Below are positions 11,401 to 22,100 of a DNA stretch of 64,000 nucleotides, in pieces. This DNA is from Tenebrio molitor. Taxonomy: Eukaryota > Arthropoda > Insecta > Coleoptera > Tenebrionidae. The notes beneath the pieces were generated by a model that did not search any database, was not told the DNA's origin, and was given only the letters and a program-made list of their open reading frames with translations. The stretch is from contig NC_091047.1 in NCBI RefSeq assembly GCF_963966145.1, positions 27,652,001 through 27,716,000 of the forward strand, written 5' to 3'. The position numbers and the translations under genes are program-made. Each line of letters begins with the position of its first letter. The first letter of the stretch is position 1.

Positions 11401-12883
11401 CCGAGTGACTATAAATGATTGAAAATTATTTTGTTATGTTGGCGACACATTTGAAATCTTTAGTTGGCAACATCGTTGGTATGACACACGCAACTTTCAA
11501 AATTGAAACAAACGTCAAAAAGATCTAAATCGACAGTTTCGAACTTTATTTAAAAAATGGTTTTTACAATAGAGCACAACACATTTATTGTAATGGCCTA
11601 TTTTCGCAGTGGATTGCAAAATGAAAATGGCCATTGGCTGTATTCACAGCAGTCAGCTTATGAACAATTTGTTGAAACCTATCCTGAAGAACAAATCGAA
11701 TATCCTAATTTTGCACAACACTGTGGGCGAATAGTTGAACGCTTTGTAAGTACTGGTAATGTGGGAAAAGTCAAATCTACTGGTCGTCCCACTGTTGCTA
11801 CACTTGATGTTGTGCAAAATGTTGAAGTAATTGTTGAGGAACATCCTCACATTTCGATACGTCGTTTATCCCAACAAATAGGTTCCCATTGACAAATGAC
11901 CTGTTCTCTTAACATTTCCTACATTTTCCTTCTTTTCAGGACTTTGTTATGAATCCTCTAGAAAGATCCTGAAAAAATCCTTGCATTTACGCCCATACAA
12001 ATTTACAATGGTCCAACAACTTCACCCTCCTGATTACCTCCAAAGAATCCAGTTTTGTAATTGGTATAACAACAATTTGCTTCATAATGTTGACCAGCAA
12101 GATATCACTTTCTTTTCTGATGAAGGATGGTTCCATTTGTCTGGGTTCATAAACTCACAAAATTACAGAACATGGTCTGATCACAATCCACATAATATAA
12201 TTCAAGTGCCACTGCACCCACTTAAAATCGGCGTATGGGTTGCAATGTCGCGAAGGCGAATTATTGGGCCGATATTTTTTCACGAAACAATTAATGCGGA
12301 AAGATACCGAAGGCTTCTTGTAGACCCATTTTTAAATCAACTTGACGACATCGAACTAACAAACGGCTATTATCAGCAAGACTCTGCCACTGCACATACT
12401 GCACGGGCCACAATAAATTATTTAGAAGAGTTTTTCCCAGGACGTTTAATTAGCTCAGGTTTGTGGCCAAGTAGGTCACCTGACATGACCCCACTGGACT
12501 TCTTTTTGTTTCCATATCTAAAGAATGTTGTGTTTCGCAATCCTATTAACAATTTGGAAGAATTGCAGCATGCGATTGAAGAAGCAATAGGAAATGTGGG
12601 GCCAGAAATGTTAATTAATGTTTTCACTAATTTATCAAACAGAGTTCAACTTTGCTTACAGCAAGGTGGTCAACACTTTGAACATCTTCTTTAGCTGTAT
12701 TTTGTAATATCTAGTAAAGTTTGTTGATTGTTTTGTAATCTTTTTTTCAACGCCAAAGTACTTCGTGACTTAACCTAACCTAAATAGAAGCGATTGTCAG
12801 ATGATGCACGAGAAGATTTGGACTACCAACTCCATCAATGTTGCCAATCCACTATTTTCCTTCAATCATTTATAGTCACTCGG
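11401..12883 (+). mobile_element. Complete mariner-like transposon, 1483 bp
   Basis: TA is duplicated at 11399-11400 and 12884-12885. The ends are inverted copies of CCGAGTGACTATAAATGATT and extend further with mismatches. One transposase gene fills the middle. Together with the short derivative at 10029-10291 it forms an autonomous/non-autonomous pair. Confidence 0.9.
11557..12694 (+). CDS. Mariner-like transposase with one predicted 58-bp intron
   Basis: It would cut and paste the surrounding element. Predicted exons are 11557-11881 and 11940-12694, giving 359 aa. The intron has GT at 11882 and TTTTCAG ending at 11939. Splicing removes an in-frame stop and restores a helix-turn-helix segment (SIRRLSQQIG joined to LCYESSRKILKK). 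The catalytic region keeps three acidic positions: the D of FFSDEGWF, the D of YYQQDSATAHTA, and the D of MTPLDFFLF. There are 38 residues between the second and third by my count, unlike the 34 of classic mariners. It ends GGQHFEHLL, as many mariner relatives do. With the predicted intron the frame is fully open, so it may be recently active. Transcription is unproven. The alternative is a frame-disrupting deletion that only mimics an intron. Confidence 0.8.
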
Positions 12884-13139
12884 TATAATTTGTGGATACT
12901 TTATCTCAAATACCGCACACATTAAATGAAAAATGATCTTTAGTGAAAATCGCTGAATTTTTAATATAATGTAGTTTATGTGTGTAATCCTGATCAATTA
13001 GCATACTTTCATAATTAAATAATTCTGAAAGGTGCTGTTTTCTTAACTCGTAAAATAAATCGATGCACAATAATAAGAATCACCTGTGAAAAACACGCTA
13101 CACTCTGGCACTGTCTCCATTTAGAGAAACCGTTTTAAA

Positions 13140-13862
13140 ATACTTTAAGCGGTATGGGGGATAGGAGAGAGAAAATTTGGACACGACTTTAGAAAGAGAG
13201 TAATGATGTTTGATAGTCTGGTGAAAAGCGTGATGATGTATGGAGCGGAAATATGGGGATGGAGAGAGCAAGAAGGGTTGGAAAGGGTGCAAGGAAAACA
13301 TTTGAAATGGGTGCTAGGAGTAGATAGAGAGACACCGGGCTATATAGTGATGGAGGAAACAAAAAGGGATGTAATAAGAATAGAAGCAGGAAAGAGAGCA
13401 ATAAGATTTAAGGAGAGAGTGATAGAGTGAGGAGAGTGTAGAATTTTGCAAGAGTGTCTGAAAGAAAAAAGGAAAGAAATAGGAAAGGGGGTATGGAAAG
13501 AAGGGAGGCATATTTCGAAAGAAACGGGTATGCAGGCGCGGAGATAGAAAGAATGCGAGAGAGAGGCAGAGTAATGACAGACGAATTGGTGCAGAGAGAT
13601 AGAGATGTGCAAGTGCAGGAAAGAAGAACGAGAATTAGGGAGTCTAGGTACAATGGGAAGTATGAAAAAATAATAACGGAAGAACTGCCAAAGTACTTAG
13701 GAAGAGAATAGCAAGATTTAGGTGTGGAAATGAGGAGAGAGAGAATAAATATTGGAATGAGGATAGGACTAGAGTGTGCAGGATGTGTGGAGAAAAAAAG
13801 GAGACAATAGAGCATTTGTTGAATGAATGCGTAGAATCGAGAGAGAGAGAGAGATGAGAGTA
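13140..13862 (+). pseudogene. Non-LTR retrotransposon ORF2 3' fragment
   Basis: The translation includes KSVMMYGAEIWGW and VQGKHLKWVLGVDRETPGY, a region found after the reverse transcriptase core in arthropod LINEs. After frame breaks near 13430 and 13710 come RERRTRIRESRYN-like text and a C-x2-C-x8-H-x4-C knuckle (CRMCGEKKETIEHLLNEC). The DNA is strongly purine-rich on this strand, which opens spurious pyrimidine-rich frames on the other. It is 5' truncated and decayed. Confidence 0.75.
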
Positions 13863-14014
13863 GAGAAGAAATTTTGAATGAGGACGGAAGAGGGATCGAA
13901 TGGATGAAGAAGGTTGAGTGGAGAAGAGGGATAATTGTATTTGGAAAGCTGCTAATTTGTTATTGTTTAGAATTACTGTTTTATTTAGTTAGTTAGTTTT
14001 AGTTTACTTTAATT

Positions 14015-14025
14015 TTTATTTTATT
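14015..14025 (-). terminator. Poly(A) signals of esterase copy 2
   Basis: Two AATAAA words overlap on the minus strand about 60 nt after the stop codon. The same pair occurs at 44845-44855 downstream of copy 3. Confidence 0.5.
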
Positions 14026-14085
14026 AATGACTTTTTAATAGTAACACAACACTATCGCAACAGAACTAGTAGTTATTAAATATTG

Positions 14086-16194
14086 TTAAAAAGTATATTC
14101 TGGTTTCATGCTAAAAATGTCTCTCCAAAATTGCATTCTTTCAGATTCCGGATCAACACCTGTTGTTATTTGGTCACCAATATCTATGAAATTGATGTCA
14201 TTTCGTTTTACAGGTTTCCATTCTGGACCATCTACTTTATCTTTTAAATTTGGATTTCCGAATTTAGCAAAATTTGTCCAGTACTTGACGAATCGATTAA
14301 TTGATAATTCTTCCAAACTTCCTGGTTGTATTTCAGGAGTCCACATTGATTTGAATAAGTAACCAGTATCATCTATATGGGACACACCTTTAAACAACAG
14401 TTTGTTAAATTCTTATTTTTTAATATGACACTAGATTAATTTTTACCTGGGCCTTGAATTTTGAAAAAGTTTTTATACAAATTTAATTTCGATTCCACGG
14501 ACATTCGGAATAAAAATGTTGGTTGGTCAGATGTTGCAGAATGCAGTTGTGCTGCGAAGATGATGTCTCTCACAAAAACGTTGTCGGTGTGAATCTAAAA
14601 AGTAATAAATAAAGTAAGAGATTACATTATAAGTACTTGGTTAAATCGCCGAATTCGAATTGTTTGTGTACACCGACTTATGCAGAAAATCAAATATGAA
14701 AGTGTGACATACCACTACCATTTAGGAAGAATATACTTTACTTACTAAATAAAAGTTGTCCAGTTGATCTTCTGAACCAGGCTTTCCGTAATAAAACTGT
14801 TTTATCTTATTTGCAATATTTTTTGAAGAATCAGAACCACGTTCAAGTTCTAACATGCAAGGTATAAGACTTTCAAAATCTTTAGGCATCTCAGGTTTCA
14901 TCATTGGTGCAAACATCATTCCTTCCCTTGTCGTATACCCAAACACGATTGGTACTTTATTATAACGGCCGGCTTTAATTATTTTTAGTGGTTCTTCAGT
15001 TATAAATGCTCCTGGAGATTGTTTTTCTACAACTGGACCGAATGACAGTCTTCCACCGGCATCATTTAATGCGTCACACGTCTTAAAAAATAATTCATGT
15101 AAATAAAATATTGCAACTCGTACATGTAATTACTAAATTAATTTTAAAATGGTCAAAATCTATAAACTTACATCTTCCACTTTCTCGTATATTTCAAAAA
15201 GTTTCTCAGTGGGTAATGCCTTCAATCGTTGCAAAATCTCTTTTTCATTTGGTGTTTTTAAATCCAGAAAGGGAGCCAAATGGACTATCATGTCACTTCG
15301 TTGTTGTGAAAATGAATTTATTGCAGTCGCACTCTGAATTATAGCCTTGTGAAATAATCCTAAAATGAGGTGCAGTAGCTATATTATTATTTTAAACAAC
15401 CAATTTTACATTCTTTTAAATGGCAGAAACTTTTAAACATGTAATCCGTGTTAAAACAAATTAAGCTATTCATTAATATTTTATATTATTTCAGTATTAT
15501 TATTCAGTATTACCTGCTGTCAAAGGTGATAAAACCAAATAGTGTACAGAAGTTGCTCCAGCACTCTGACCAAAAATTGTAACATTATTGGGATCGCCAG
15601 AGAATTTGCTTATATTTTTCTGAACCCATTTTAAAGCCATCACCATATCTTTTAATCCAGTGTTGGCAGGAACTCCCAAAGAGGCGTCTTCAAAATTAAG
15701 AAAACCAAAAATTCCTAATCGATAGTTTATTGTAACCAAGACAATGTCTTCAGTAAGCAGAAACTCTGGACCATAACGCTTCGATGTGTTGGATCCAGTT
15801 TTATACTTTCCGCCGTGAATCCAAAACATCACTGGTTTTAAAGTTTTGCTTGTGTTCGATGGAAGTTGTTGTGTGTAAACATTGAGAAATAAGCAGTCTT
15901 CTGAACCTTGTGCAGTTCTTGAAAATGAAAGCAAATCCCTGGCATAACATTGGTTTCCATCTTTTGTTGCATCCCGAACACCTACCCACGGTTCAAGTGG
16001 TTGCGCATCCTGCATTTTTACACATAGGTAATTTATAACGAGTACAAGAATTATTTTACCTTGAATCTGAGTTCGCCGATTGGGGGTTTGGCATATGGAA
16101 TGCCCTGGAAACAGTAAATATTTTCATTACGTAGATTGGTGGATATTTTTCCTTGCAACTTTCCGTGCTCCACGCTGACAATTGGTTCAGTCAT
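14086..16194 (-). CDS. Carboxylesterase copy 2, altered active site
   Basis: Type B carboxylesterase (alpha/beta hydrolase), expected to hydrolyse carboxylic esters. Six exons read on the minus strand: 16060-16194, 15514-16009, 15172-15359, 14746-15081, 14447-14594 and 14086-14411. All junctions have GT-AG and phases agree, giving 542 aa without a stop. The start MTEPIVSVEHGKLQGK is shared with copy 3 and there is no signal peptide, so it is probably intracellular. The nucleophile motif is GQSAG rather than GESAG. The oxyanion loop reads HGGKY where copy 3 has HGGGF. The acid (REGM) and histidine (VSHIDD) regions are kept. Two extra residues lie after ARDL. The Ser, Glu and His remain, so activity is possible, but loss of the third oxyanion glycine suggests changed or lost catalysis. 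It sits in a block duplicated with copy 3. Confidence 0.88.
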
Positions 16195-16720
16195 GATGAT
16201 ACGTTATTTTATAAATAACACACTACAATTTACACGCTCTCAAACTAACTGAAGGTTAATCAGTAACTGAGTAAGGTACTCATTGCAAAACCGAGTTTAT
16301 ATATTGATACGGCTCAAAATTATCAGACAAAGATTACAAAACTATTTTATATTGGTTAAAATTTACTGTTAAATGTGTTAAATACTATAAGTACTGATAC
16401 TGCCTCAATTCCAATTTAATTCTAAACTGCTTATCTATGTACGATCATACAGGGAATGGCAGGACTGACGCTCCACAGAAGACTGGCAAATTCGTGGGAT
16501 TACGCTGAAACGTAAATTAAAAACTATATGTCTTCTGACACTCTTTGTGGAAAAGTGAATAGAAAGTGTTGAAAAATTTAAAAATAACCTACCCTGAGGA
16601 AGGTAAAAAAAAGGATGAAGGTATTTTATAAGGTCTGATCTTTATCGAAAAAGATGAAATTGGTTTTGATTTGGCTTTAATTTGAAATTTTGTCACAAAA
16701 AAAAAGTTTGTGGTCAACGA
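16195..16720. other. Upstream flank of esterase copy 2
   Basis: 16195 to about 16440 matches the copy 1 and copy 3 upstream flanks. From there to 16720 the sequence is specific to this copy and nothing is recognised in it. Confidence 0.5.
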
Positions 16721-16865
16721 AAAAAATTTGTAATCAACTCGTTTGTTAATGGGCGATTAATAATTTCAACTATTAAAGGCACTCACTCGCTACACTCGTT
16801 CGTGCTTTAAACAGTTTCGATTATTAATCGCCTTCATTAACAACTAGTTTATTAAATAACTATTA
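16721..16865 (+). repeat. CTCG-apex hairpin unit (family H)
   Basis: The 5' cap is an A-run followed by TTTGTAATCAACTCGTTT. The stem is GGCGATTAATAAT pairing with ATTATTAATCGCC, flanked by TTAATG and CATTAA words. The apex is CTCGCTACACTCG. The 3' cap is AAATAACTATT. See the finding on this family. Confidence 0.75.
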
Positions 16866-16910
16866 ATGATTACACGTACAAGCAATATTTTATTTATGTG
16901 AATTGTTTTT

Positions 16911-17686
16911 AAGATGCTTTGAATGATTCTGTTGGAAAACTGCCATTTGGTCCAGTTTTAGAAAATTCATATCCATATTTATTTTATAACTGAAGAATCT
17001 CTAAAAATAGTTAAAGCCAGCAGTAATAATAAAGTACCAATCGTATTTAGGTATACGATAAGGGAAGGAATGGTGTTTGCAACAACTCTGAAACCAGAGA
17101 TGTCTAAAGATTTTGAAAGACATAACCTTTATATTATAAGTTGCACGTGGTTCAGATTCTTGAAAAAATATTTCAAATAAAATAAGATAAAACAGTTTTA
17201 AAACGGAACGTCTGGTTCAGAAGATCAACTCGACAACTTTTATTTGGTAACTAAATTCTCTTCTTTGTAAATGGTAGTGGTATATCACACTTTCAAATTT
17301 GATTTTCTACGTAAAGTAAGTATACACAAACAATTTGAATTCGGCGATTTAAGTTGGGACTTATAATAACGTAATTTCTTACTTTGCTTCTTACATTTTA
17401 GATTCACACCGACAACGTCCTCGTGAGAGACATCATCTTCGCAGCAAACATCACTCTGCAACATCTGACCAACTAACATTTTTATACCGAATGTATAACA
17501 ACTTTAAAATTGCGTCTCATATAGATGATATTGGTTATTTGTTCAAGACAGGATGGGCTCTTGAAATAAATTTGATGATTTATCAGTTAATCGATTCGTC
17601 AAGTAATGGACAAATGTTGCTAAATTTAGAAAATGGAAACCTGTAAGAAGAAATTATTTCAATTTCATAGATATTGGTGAATAAGT
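16911..17686 (+). pseudogene. Inverted esterase remnant A
   Basis: Plus-strand text recalls exon 4 (DALNDSVGKLPFGPV, then a frame break and TREG-like sequence), exon 5 (the SATSDQ region) and exon 6 (ASHIDDIGYLF) of the esterases. Stops and frameshifts are frequent. Exon 1 to exon 3 equivalents are absent. The same remnant with the same breaks lies at 48950-49746, so decay preceded the block duplication. It faces away from the intact minus-strand gene. Confidence 0.85.
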
Positions 17687-17729
17687 ATATTAAAAAGTGC
17701 AAGAAATGCTTACCTGTGTACTTATAGAT

Positions 17730-17870
17730 AATAGTTATTTACATTACCAGATGCGTAAGTGAACTTTTTTTGCCAAGGAGGTAGTTCAAGACCCGAGGCG
17801 ATAGCCGAGGGCCGTGAAACCTCCGCGGTGAAAGAAGAAACTTGCGCATCGTGTATTGTATTAAATTTTT
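17730..17870 (-). repeat. CTCG-apex hairpin unit (family H), inverted orientation
   Basis: The cap AATAGTTATTTAC lies at the left, the reverse complement of the family 3' cap. The stem is GATGCG-AAGT with ACTTGCGCATC and GGAGGT with ACCTCC. The apex, read on the minus strand, is CCTCGGCTATCGCCTCGG. It is absent from the sister block near 49790, so it was inserted or lost after duplication. Confidence 0.65.
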
Positions 17871-18497
17871 CCTACTACGAAGCACCAACATTTTATAATG
17901 TTAAAAAAAAATAGCAAAAATCGTGCCGTATCGCGACCGTCCTTGGATCTTGGAAGTAAAAACCATAGCAACAGCTTTTACAAACATTTTATTTTTCGTC
18001 TTCAAACTGCGTGAATTGTGTAAGTGCGTGTAATCCGTAATAATGTTAGTTTGATAGTTTGCGGTTATTGGTATTTATGCAACAAGTCTTTCCGCAAAAT
18101 ATGGAATGTGACGGAATTGAAAGAGCCGCTGGAATTACGTTAGGCTCATTGTCGCCTGTCAAGTCGGGTGAGCGATATAACCTAACTTTCCAACAATTCA
18201 TAAATCACAATAAATGTGAATAAGTAGATTAATTTTCCTTTGTTGTATTCAATTGGACTAATTAAACTACATATTATTATAAAATGTGTTGCTGTTTTCC
18301 ATTTAATGATTTGGGTACCTCAATCGAAATTGTCACAAAATAAAATAAATTCTCCTCGTCCCGTAAGGAATCTCCTAGTCGCGTAAGTATTTTACTTTCG
18401 TAGCTAGCAACCACACGCATGATAGAATTCACTTTCGATTACAAGTGTGTTGCTAGGGCAGTAGATGAAACTTTCTAGATACGTAGTAGGAAAAATT
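17866..18497. mobile_element. Non-coding TIR element, about 630 bp
   Basis: AATTTTTCCTACTACG near 17867 is inverted as CGTAGTAGGAAAAATT near 18482. The sister duplicate at about 49790 lacks both this segment and the adjoining hairpin. No ORF is recognised inside. Confidence 0.55.
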
Positions 18498-18584
18498 ACT
18501 TTTATAGAATTAAATCGGGAGATAATGAGTGACTAGCAAATATTACACCTTATAAACGTCTGTTAGTCAGCATATAATTTTATT

Positions 18585-19015
18585 GGTGTTTTTTTAAATT
18601 TCACCTCGTAGTAGGCGTTAAACAGTCGATTGTGAGCGCGCACTCGTGTAAAACGTAAGTGCTTATTCGCAATGGACATAAGCTTGCCATAAGGCATAAG
18701 AAATTCATGATACATGCAGTGGATATACTATTAATTTTTACGTAACTTATGAGAAGTGACCTCAGTGAACATTATTGTTTTTGTACACAAAAAGGCATGA
18801 AAAATCATATTCGAGTTATATGGACACATAAATTATTTTCCAATTGCCCAAATTTGCAAATTATTCTTAGGTATCTCTTATGTATTTCTTATGTGTTATG
18901 TCCATTGTGAATAAGCACTAAGATTCAAACAGCTGATCCGTGATCCGTAACCAGTATAGTGCGTTCACAATCGACACTTAACGCCTACTATAAGGTGAAA
19001 ATTTTAAAAACAGCC
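18585..19015. mobile_element. MITE (AGTAGGCGTT family) carrying a nested element
   Basis: The ends are GGTGTTTTTTTAAATTTCAC and, inverted, GGCTGTTTTTAAAATTTTCA. Without the 260-bp insertion at 18659-18918 it is colinear with the 169-bp copy at 49886-50054. Confidence 0.8.
18659..18918. mobile_element. 260-bp MITE nested in the previous MITE
   Basis: The inverted ends are GTGCTTATTCGCAATGGACA and its near-perfect complement. TAA stands at 18656-18658 and 18919-18921. The uninterrupted copy at 49970 shows the empty site. A 3-bp TAA duplication fits PIF/Harbinger-type elements (inference). Confidence 0.8.
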
Positions 19016-19208
19016 GATATAAAACTCCAATCATTTCAGATAATTAGAGAGATATTGCATTCAAACTTTATTTAAGTAATACGTTAATAAATGCATGCGC
19101 TATAAAATAACGCTACGTTTTAACGGCATAGTGATTTAAAGTTATTGCAATTTATCAAGGCGTTAACGTTATTAAAAGACAATGCAAAGTTGACAAGTAG
19201 TGTCAAAA

Positions 19209-19325
19209 ATGAACGAAATGTTAGAAGCTGCAATTTTAGGTGGTGCAAATGACGATGATATTGAAGAAGCAGTTCATCACTTTATTTCTCACTTATTTCG
19301 GTCAAATCGCACTCAAATTTTTTGA
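19209..19325 (+). CDS. Small ORF of 38 aa between short inverted repeats (copy A)
   Basis: It begins MNEMLEAAILGGANDDD and ends RTQIF. The same ORF, with five or six changed residues and the same stop, is at 50251-50367. Inverted words CGTTAACGTTATT (19164-19176) and AATAACGTTAACG (about 19357-19369) flank it. No family is recognised. An acidic helix-rich N-terminus of this kind could be the truncated start of a transposase ORF. It may equally be untranslated, because the two copies are recent duplicates. Confidence 0.35.
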   Translation: MNEMLEAAILGGANDDDIEEAVHHFISHLFRSNRTQIF

Positions 19326-19377
19326 ATAATCAAACTGTTGACATATGAGAAATGTCAAAAATAACGTTAACGTCTTG

Positions 19378-19600
19378 CATAGCCGCTGCCGTCGGTCCGT
19401 AAAATATATCCAGCGTGATGGTCAGCTTGTTTCAAAATGGGGGCTGTCATCAGCGCTTCTTTAAGCTTCTCATAGGGACGTTGCTGATCGGGTCCCCATG
19501 TAAAGTTTGCGTTCTTCTTCATCAGGAGGGATAAAGGTCTTGATATTTTGTAAAATTCTGGGATGAACTTTCGGTACCAACTACTAAGCAGACCAACAGA
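19378..19600 (-). pseudogene. LTR-retrotransposon pol fragment (RT/RNase H boundary)
   Basis: The minus strand reads SSWYRKFIPEFYKISRPLSL and TWGPDQQRPYEKLKEALMTA, then ILRTDGSG. This is the Ty3/Gypsy pattern where the reverse transcriptase thumb meets RNase H. Only about 70 residues remain, with no flanking domains. Confidence 0.8.
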
Positions 19601-19801
19601 TGGCGCCATGGTCCAGCGTCCGAAAAAGTGCCTCCGAAAAAGAAATATGTACTTTTCGTCCGCTTTTGAGAACGTAAAATTACCGTTTTCGTTAAGAACA
19701 CCTAAAAAAAATTTGCGGATCTACGAATTAAAATTGTTTGAAGGATGAAAATAAGTAAAAAGAAAATTTAGATTTCAGAGTGTACAATCGCGGCCATTAA
19801 A

Positions 19802-19963
19802 TTAGGCTGTATTCATTGGCGTTCGTGCGGCCTGTTTTCTTGTCAACGCCTCTTTATAAGTCTTACTGCAATGTAATTCTCTCGCCGCAGCAGCCAACGA
19901 CAAATTTTCTTCTAGCTTTGCAATAGCCCTAGCTGTCTGAATCGGAGTGAGATGTCGTGGCAT
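19802..19963 (-). pseudogene. Transposase N-terminal HTH fragment, 53 aa
   Basis: Reads MPRHLTPIQTARAIAKLEEN followed by LSLAAAARELHCS, a helix-turn-helix of the type that opens Tc1/mariner-like transposases. It then stops. The DDE catalytic region is missing. Confidence 0.5.
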
Positions 19964-19992
19964 TTAAAAAAAATACTTTCATTAATTTTTAT

Positions 19993-21473
19993 CTTAGTCC
20001 AGTCAATAGAGACATAAAAATGGTTCCACCTTGCAAAAGGTACAGAAAAGTTTATACTTGGCAGGTATCTTCTATTAGGCATATTATTAATATTGCCGAG
20101 TTTGCGACCTTGGGGTGTTGTCGCTCGGCCCGCCATACTGGAGAATAGGGGTGGAAAATCACATTTCTGCGATTATTTCATTATCCGTGCAAGATACGTC
20201 TATCTAAGTTATTATAAAAAATGTAGAGCGTACAATTCTCTACATTTTTTGTTCTTTATGTTTTTTTGTCAGATCAATAGTTTCGTAGTTACAGCGTGTA
20301 GAAGTCGAGAATTTCTATTATTTTTGTACTTTTTATTCTTTTCCACACCACCACAGAGGTAGAGCAATAGGGTGCATTTTTTTTCTTACGTAGTGTCCCC
20401 GGTGGGCATAGTCTACGATGCAGTAGAAATTTACTGTTTTACTCTTTCTGATCTCTTTGTAACGTAGACCGATCCAAATGATCTGGATCGATCGGTATAG
20501 ATTAGCTGAATTCATCAGAGTTTATGAATTCGGGAATTCCTCTTGAGAATTTTCCTCTTGTTCCTCGGGGTCATCATCATCACCATCAGGATCATTTGGC
20601 GTTTACCTGTTTCATTAGTATACACGTTGGAGTCCGATATTCCCGTAGACGGACAAACAATAAATGCTCGATTTCTACAGGCTGTGACTACGAAACTATT
20701 GATCTGACACAAAAAACGTAAAGAACAAAAATTGTAGAGAATTGTATGTTCTACATTTTTTGTAATTAGTTAGATATACGTATCTCGCACGGATAATGAA
20801 ATAATCACAGACGTTCCAGAATCTGAAGATCAAGACGAACAAATACCTGAAATCAATGAATTTCTATTTTGGCAAACGCCAGATGATCTTGATGATGATG
20901 ATGATGACCCTGAGGACCCAGAGGAAAATTCTCAAGAGGAATTCCCGAATTCATAAACTCTGATGAATTCAGCTCATCTATACCCTTCGATCCAGATCAT
21001 TAGGGTCCGTCTACGCTACAAAGAGATCAAAAAGAGTAAAACAGTAAACTTCTACTGCATCGTGGACTATGCCTACTGGGGACACCACATCAAAAAAAAA
21101 CACACCCTATTGCTCCACCACTGTGGTGGTGTGGAAAAGAATAGAAAATACAAAAATAAAAGAAATTCTCGATTTCTACACGCTGTAACTACGAAACTAT
21201 TGATCTAACAAAAAAACATATAGAACAAAAAATGTAGAGAATTGCATGCTCTACATTTTCTATACTAACTTAAATAGAGGTATCTCGCACGGATAATGAA
21301 ATAATCGCAAAAATGTGATTTTGCACCCCTATTCTCCAGTATGGCGGGGCGAGCGGCAACCCCCCAAGGTGGCAAACTCAACAACATTAATAATATGCCT
21401 GATAGAAGATACCTGCCAAGTATAAACTTTTCTGTACCTTTTGCAAGGTAAAACTCCCTATTGATTGGACTAT
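19993..21473. repeat. 1.48-kb inverted duplication (foldback) with about 600-bp arms
   Basis: The left arm 19993-20606 and right arm 20870-21473 are imperfect reverse complements along their length. Shared landmarks are the GCAAAAGGTACAGAAAAG, ATTCTCCAGTATGGCG and CACGGATAATGAAATAAT words and the acidic-repeat segment near 20570/20890. The centre (about 20655-20805) is a third, direct copy of the 21162-21312 part. A plus-strand frame at 20807-20956 reads an acidic peptide (EINEFLFWQTPDDLDDDDDD) without a known domain. Confidence 0.8.
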
Positions 21474-21699
21474 CTACGATCGCGTAAAAAGTAGGCACTT
21501 TTTGCACTAAAAATCGTTGTCAAAGTTGACGTTTAGAGAAACTGACGGAATCGTTCTCTAAAAGTTTTAGAGCTCGATTTCTCGCTTTTATGGGACAGAA
21601 CTGTCAGAATACAACAATCGAATTTGTTGGAAACATTGTTTAGAAGTAGGTTGCTAAACGACGTGGTTCTCAAACGACTTTGGTTATTCATGAAATATT

Positions 21700-22100
21700 G
21701 AACCAATGATAATTATTTTAGGGTGGTATTTAACTGTTTACCAAATTTACTAAATTTATTCATACAAAAAAATACTTTCGTTTCCCAAAAATACTAAATG
21801 TTCACCAAAATTAAGACCATACATAATCCTAGAGTGATAACCGGATATTGACATCCTGCTAGTTTCTTATATTATTTGCTACTAAAAATAACTTTTGTTG
21901 TCTAAAAATGCTATATGTTTACGAACTTGTATTCCATATTTAATTCTGAAATGATAACCAGATAATTTTAATTTTTGTTAGTGTCTTATATTTATGCAGT
22001 AAAAAAAAACTCTTTGTCTTACAAAAAATCTAAATGTTTACTATATTTTATACAATATTCAATTTCAAATGGATACCCAGATGTAGACTTCTTATTAACC
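21700..22100. repeat. Degenerate tandem repeat, period about 115 bp
   Basis: Three to four diverged units share a core like CTTTTGTTGTCTAAAAATRC followed by TATATGTTTAC, starting near 21777, 21890 and 22009, with GATAACCRGAT words at a fixed distance. An inverted related segment lies near 23865-23920. Confidence 0.55.

Noticed and set aside
13098..13815. Several overlapping minus-strand ORFs rich in Ser, Leu, Phe and Pro
   Set aside because: They are the antisense of a purine-rich LINE ORF2, which has recognisable protein motifs on the plus strand.
16721..16865. Hairpins as transcription terminators or RNA genes
   Set aside because: They occur in introns, inside dead transposons and in both orientations, with no fixed relation to genes. 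Their caps point to mobility rather than termination.
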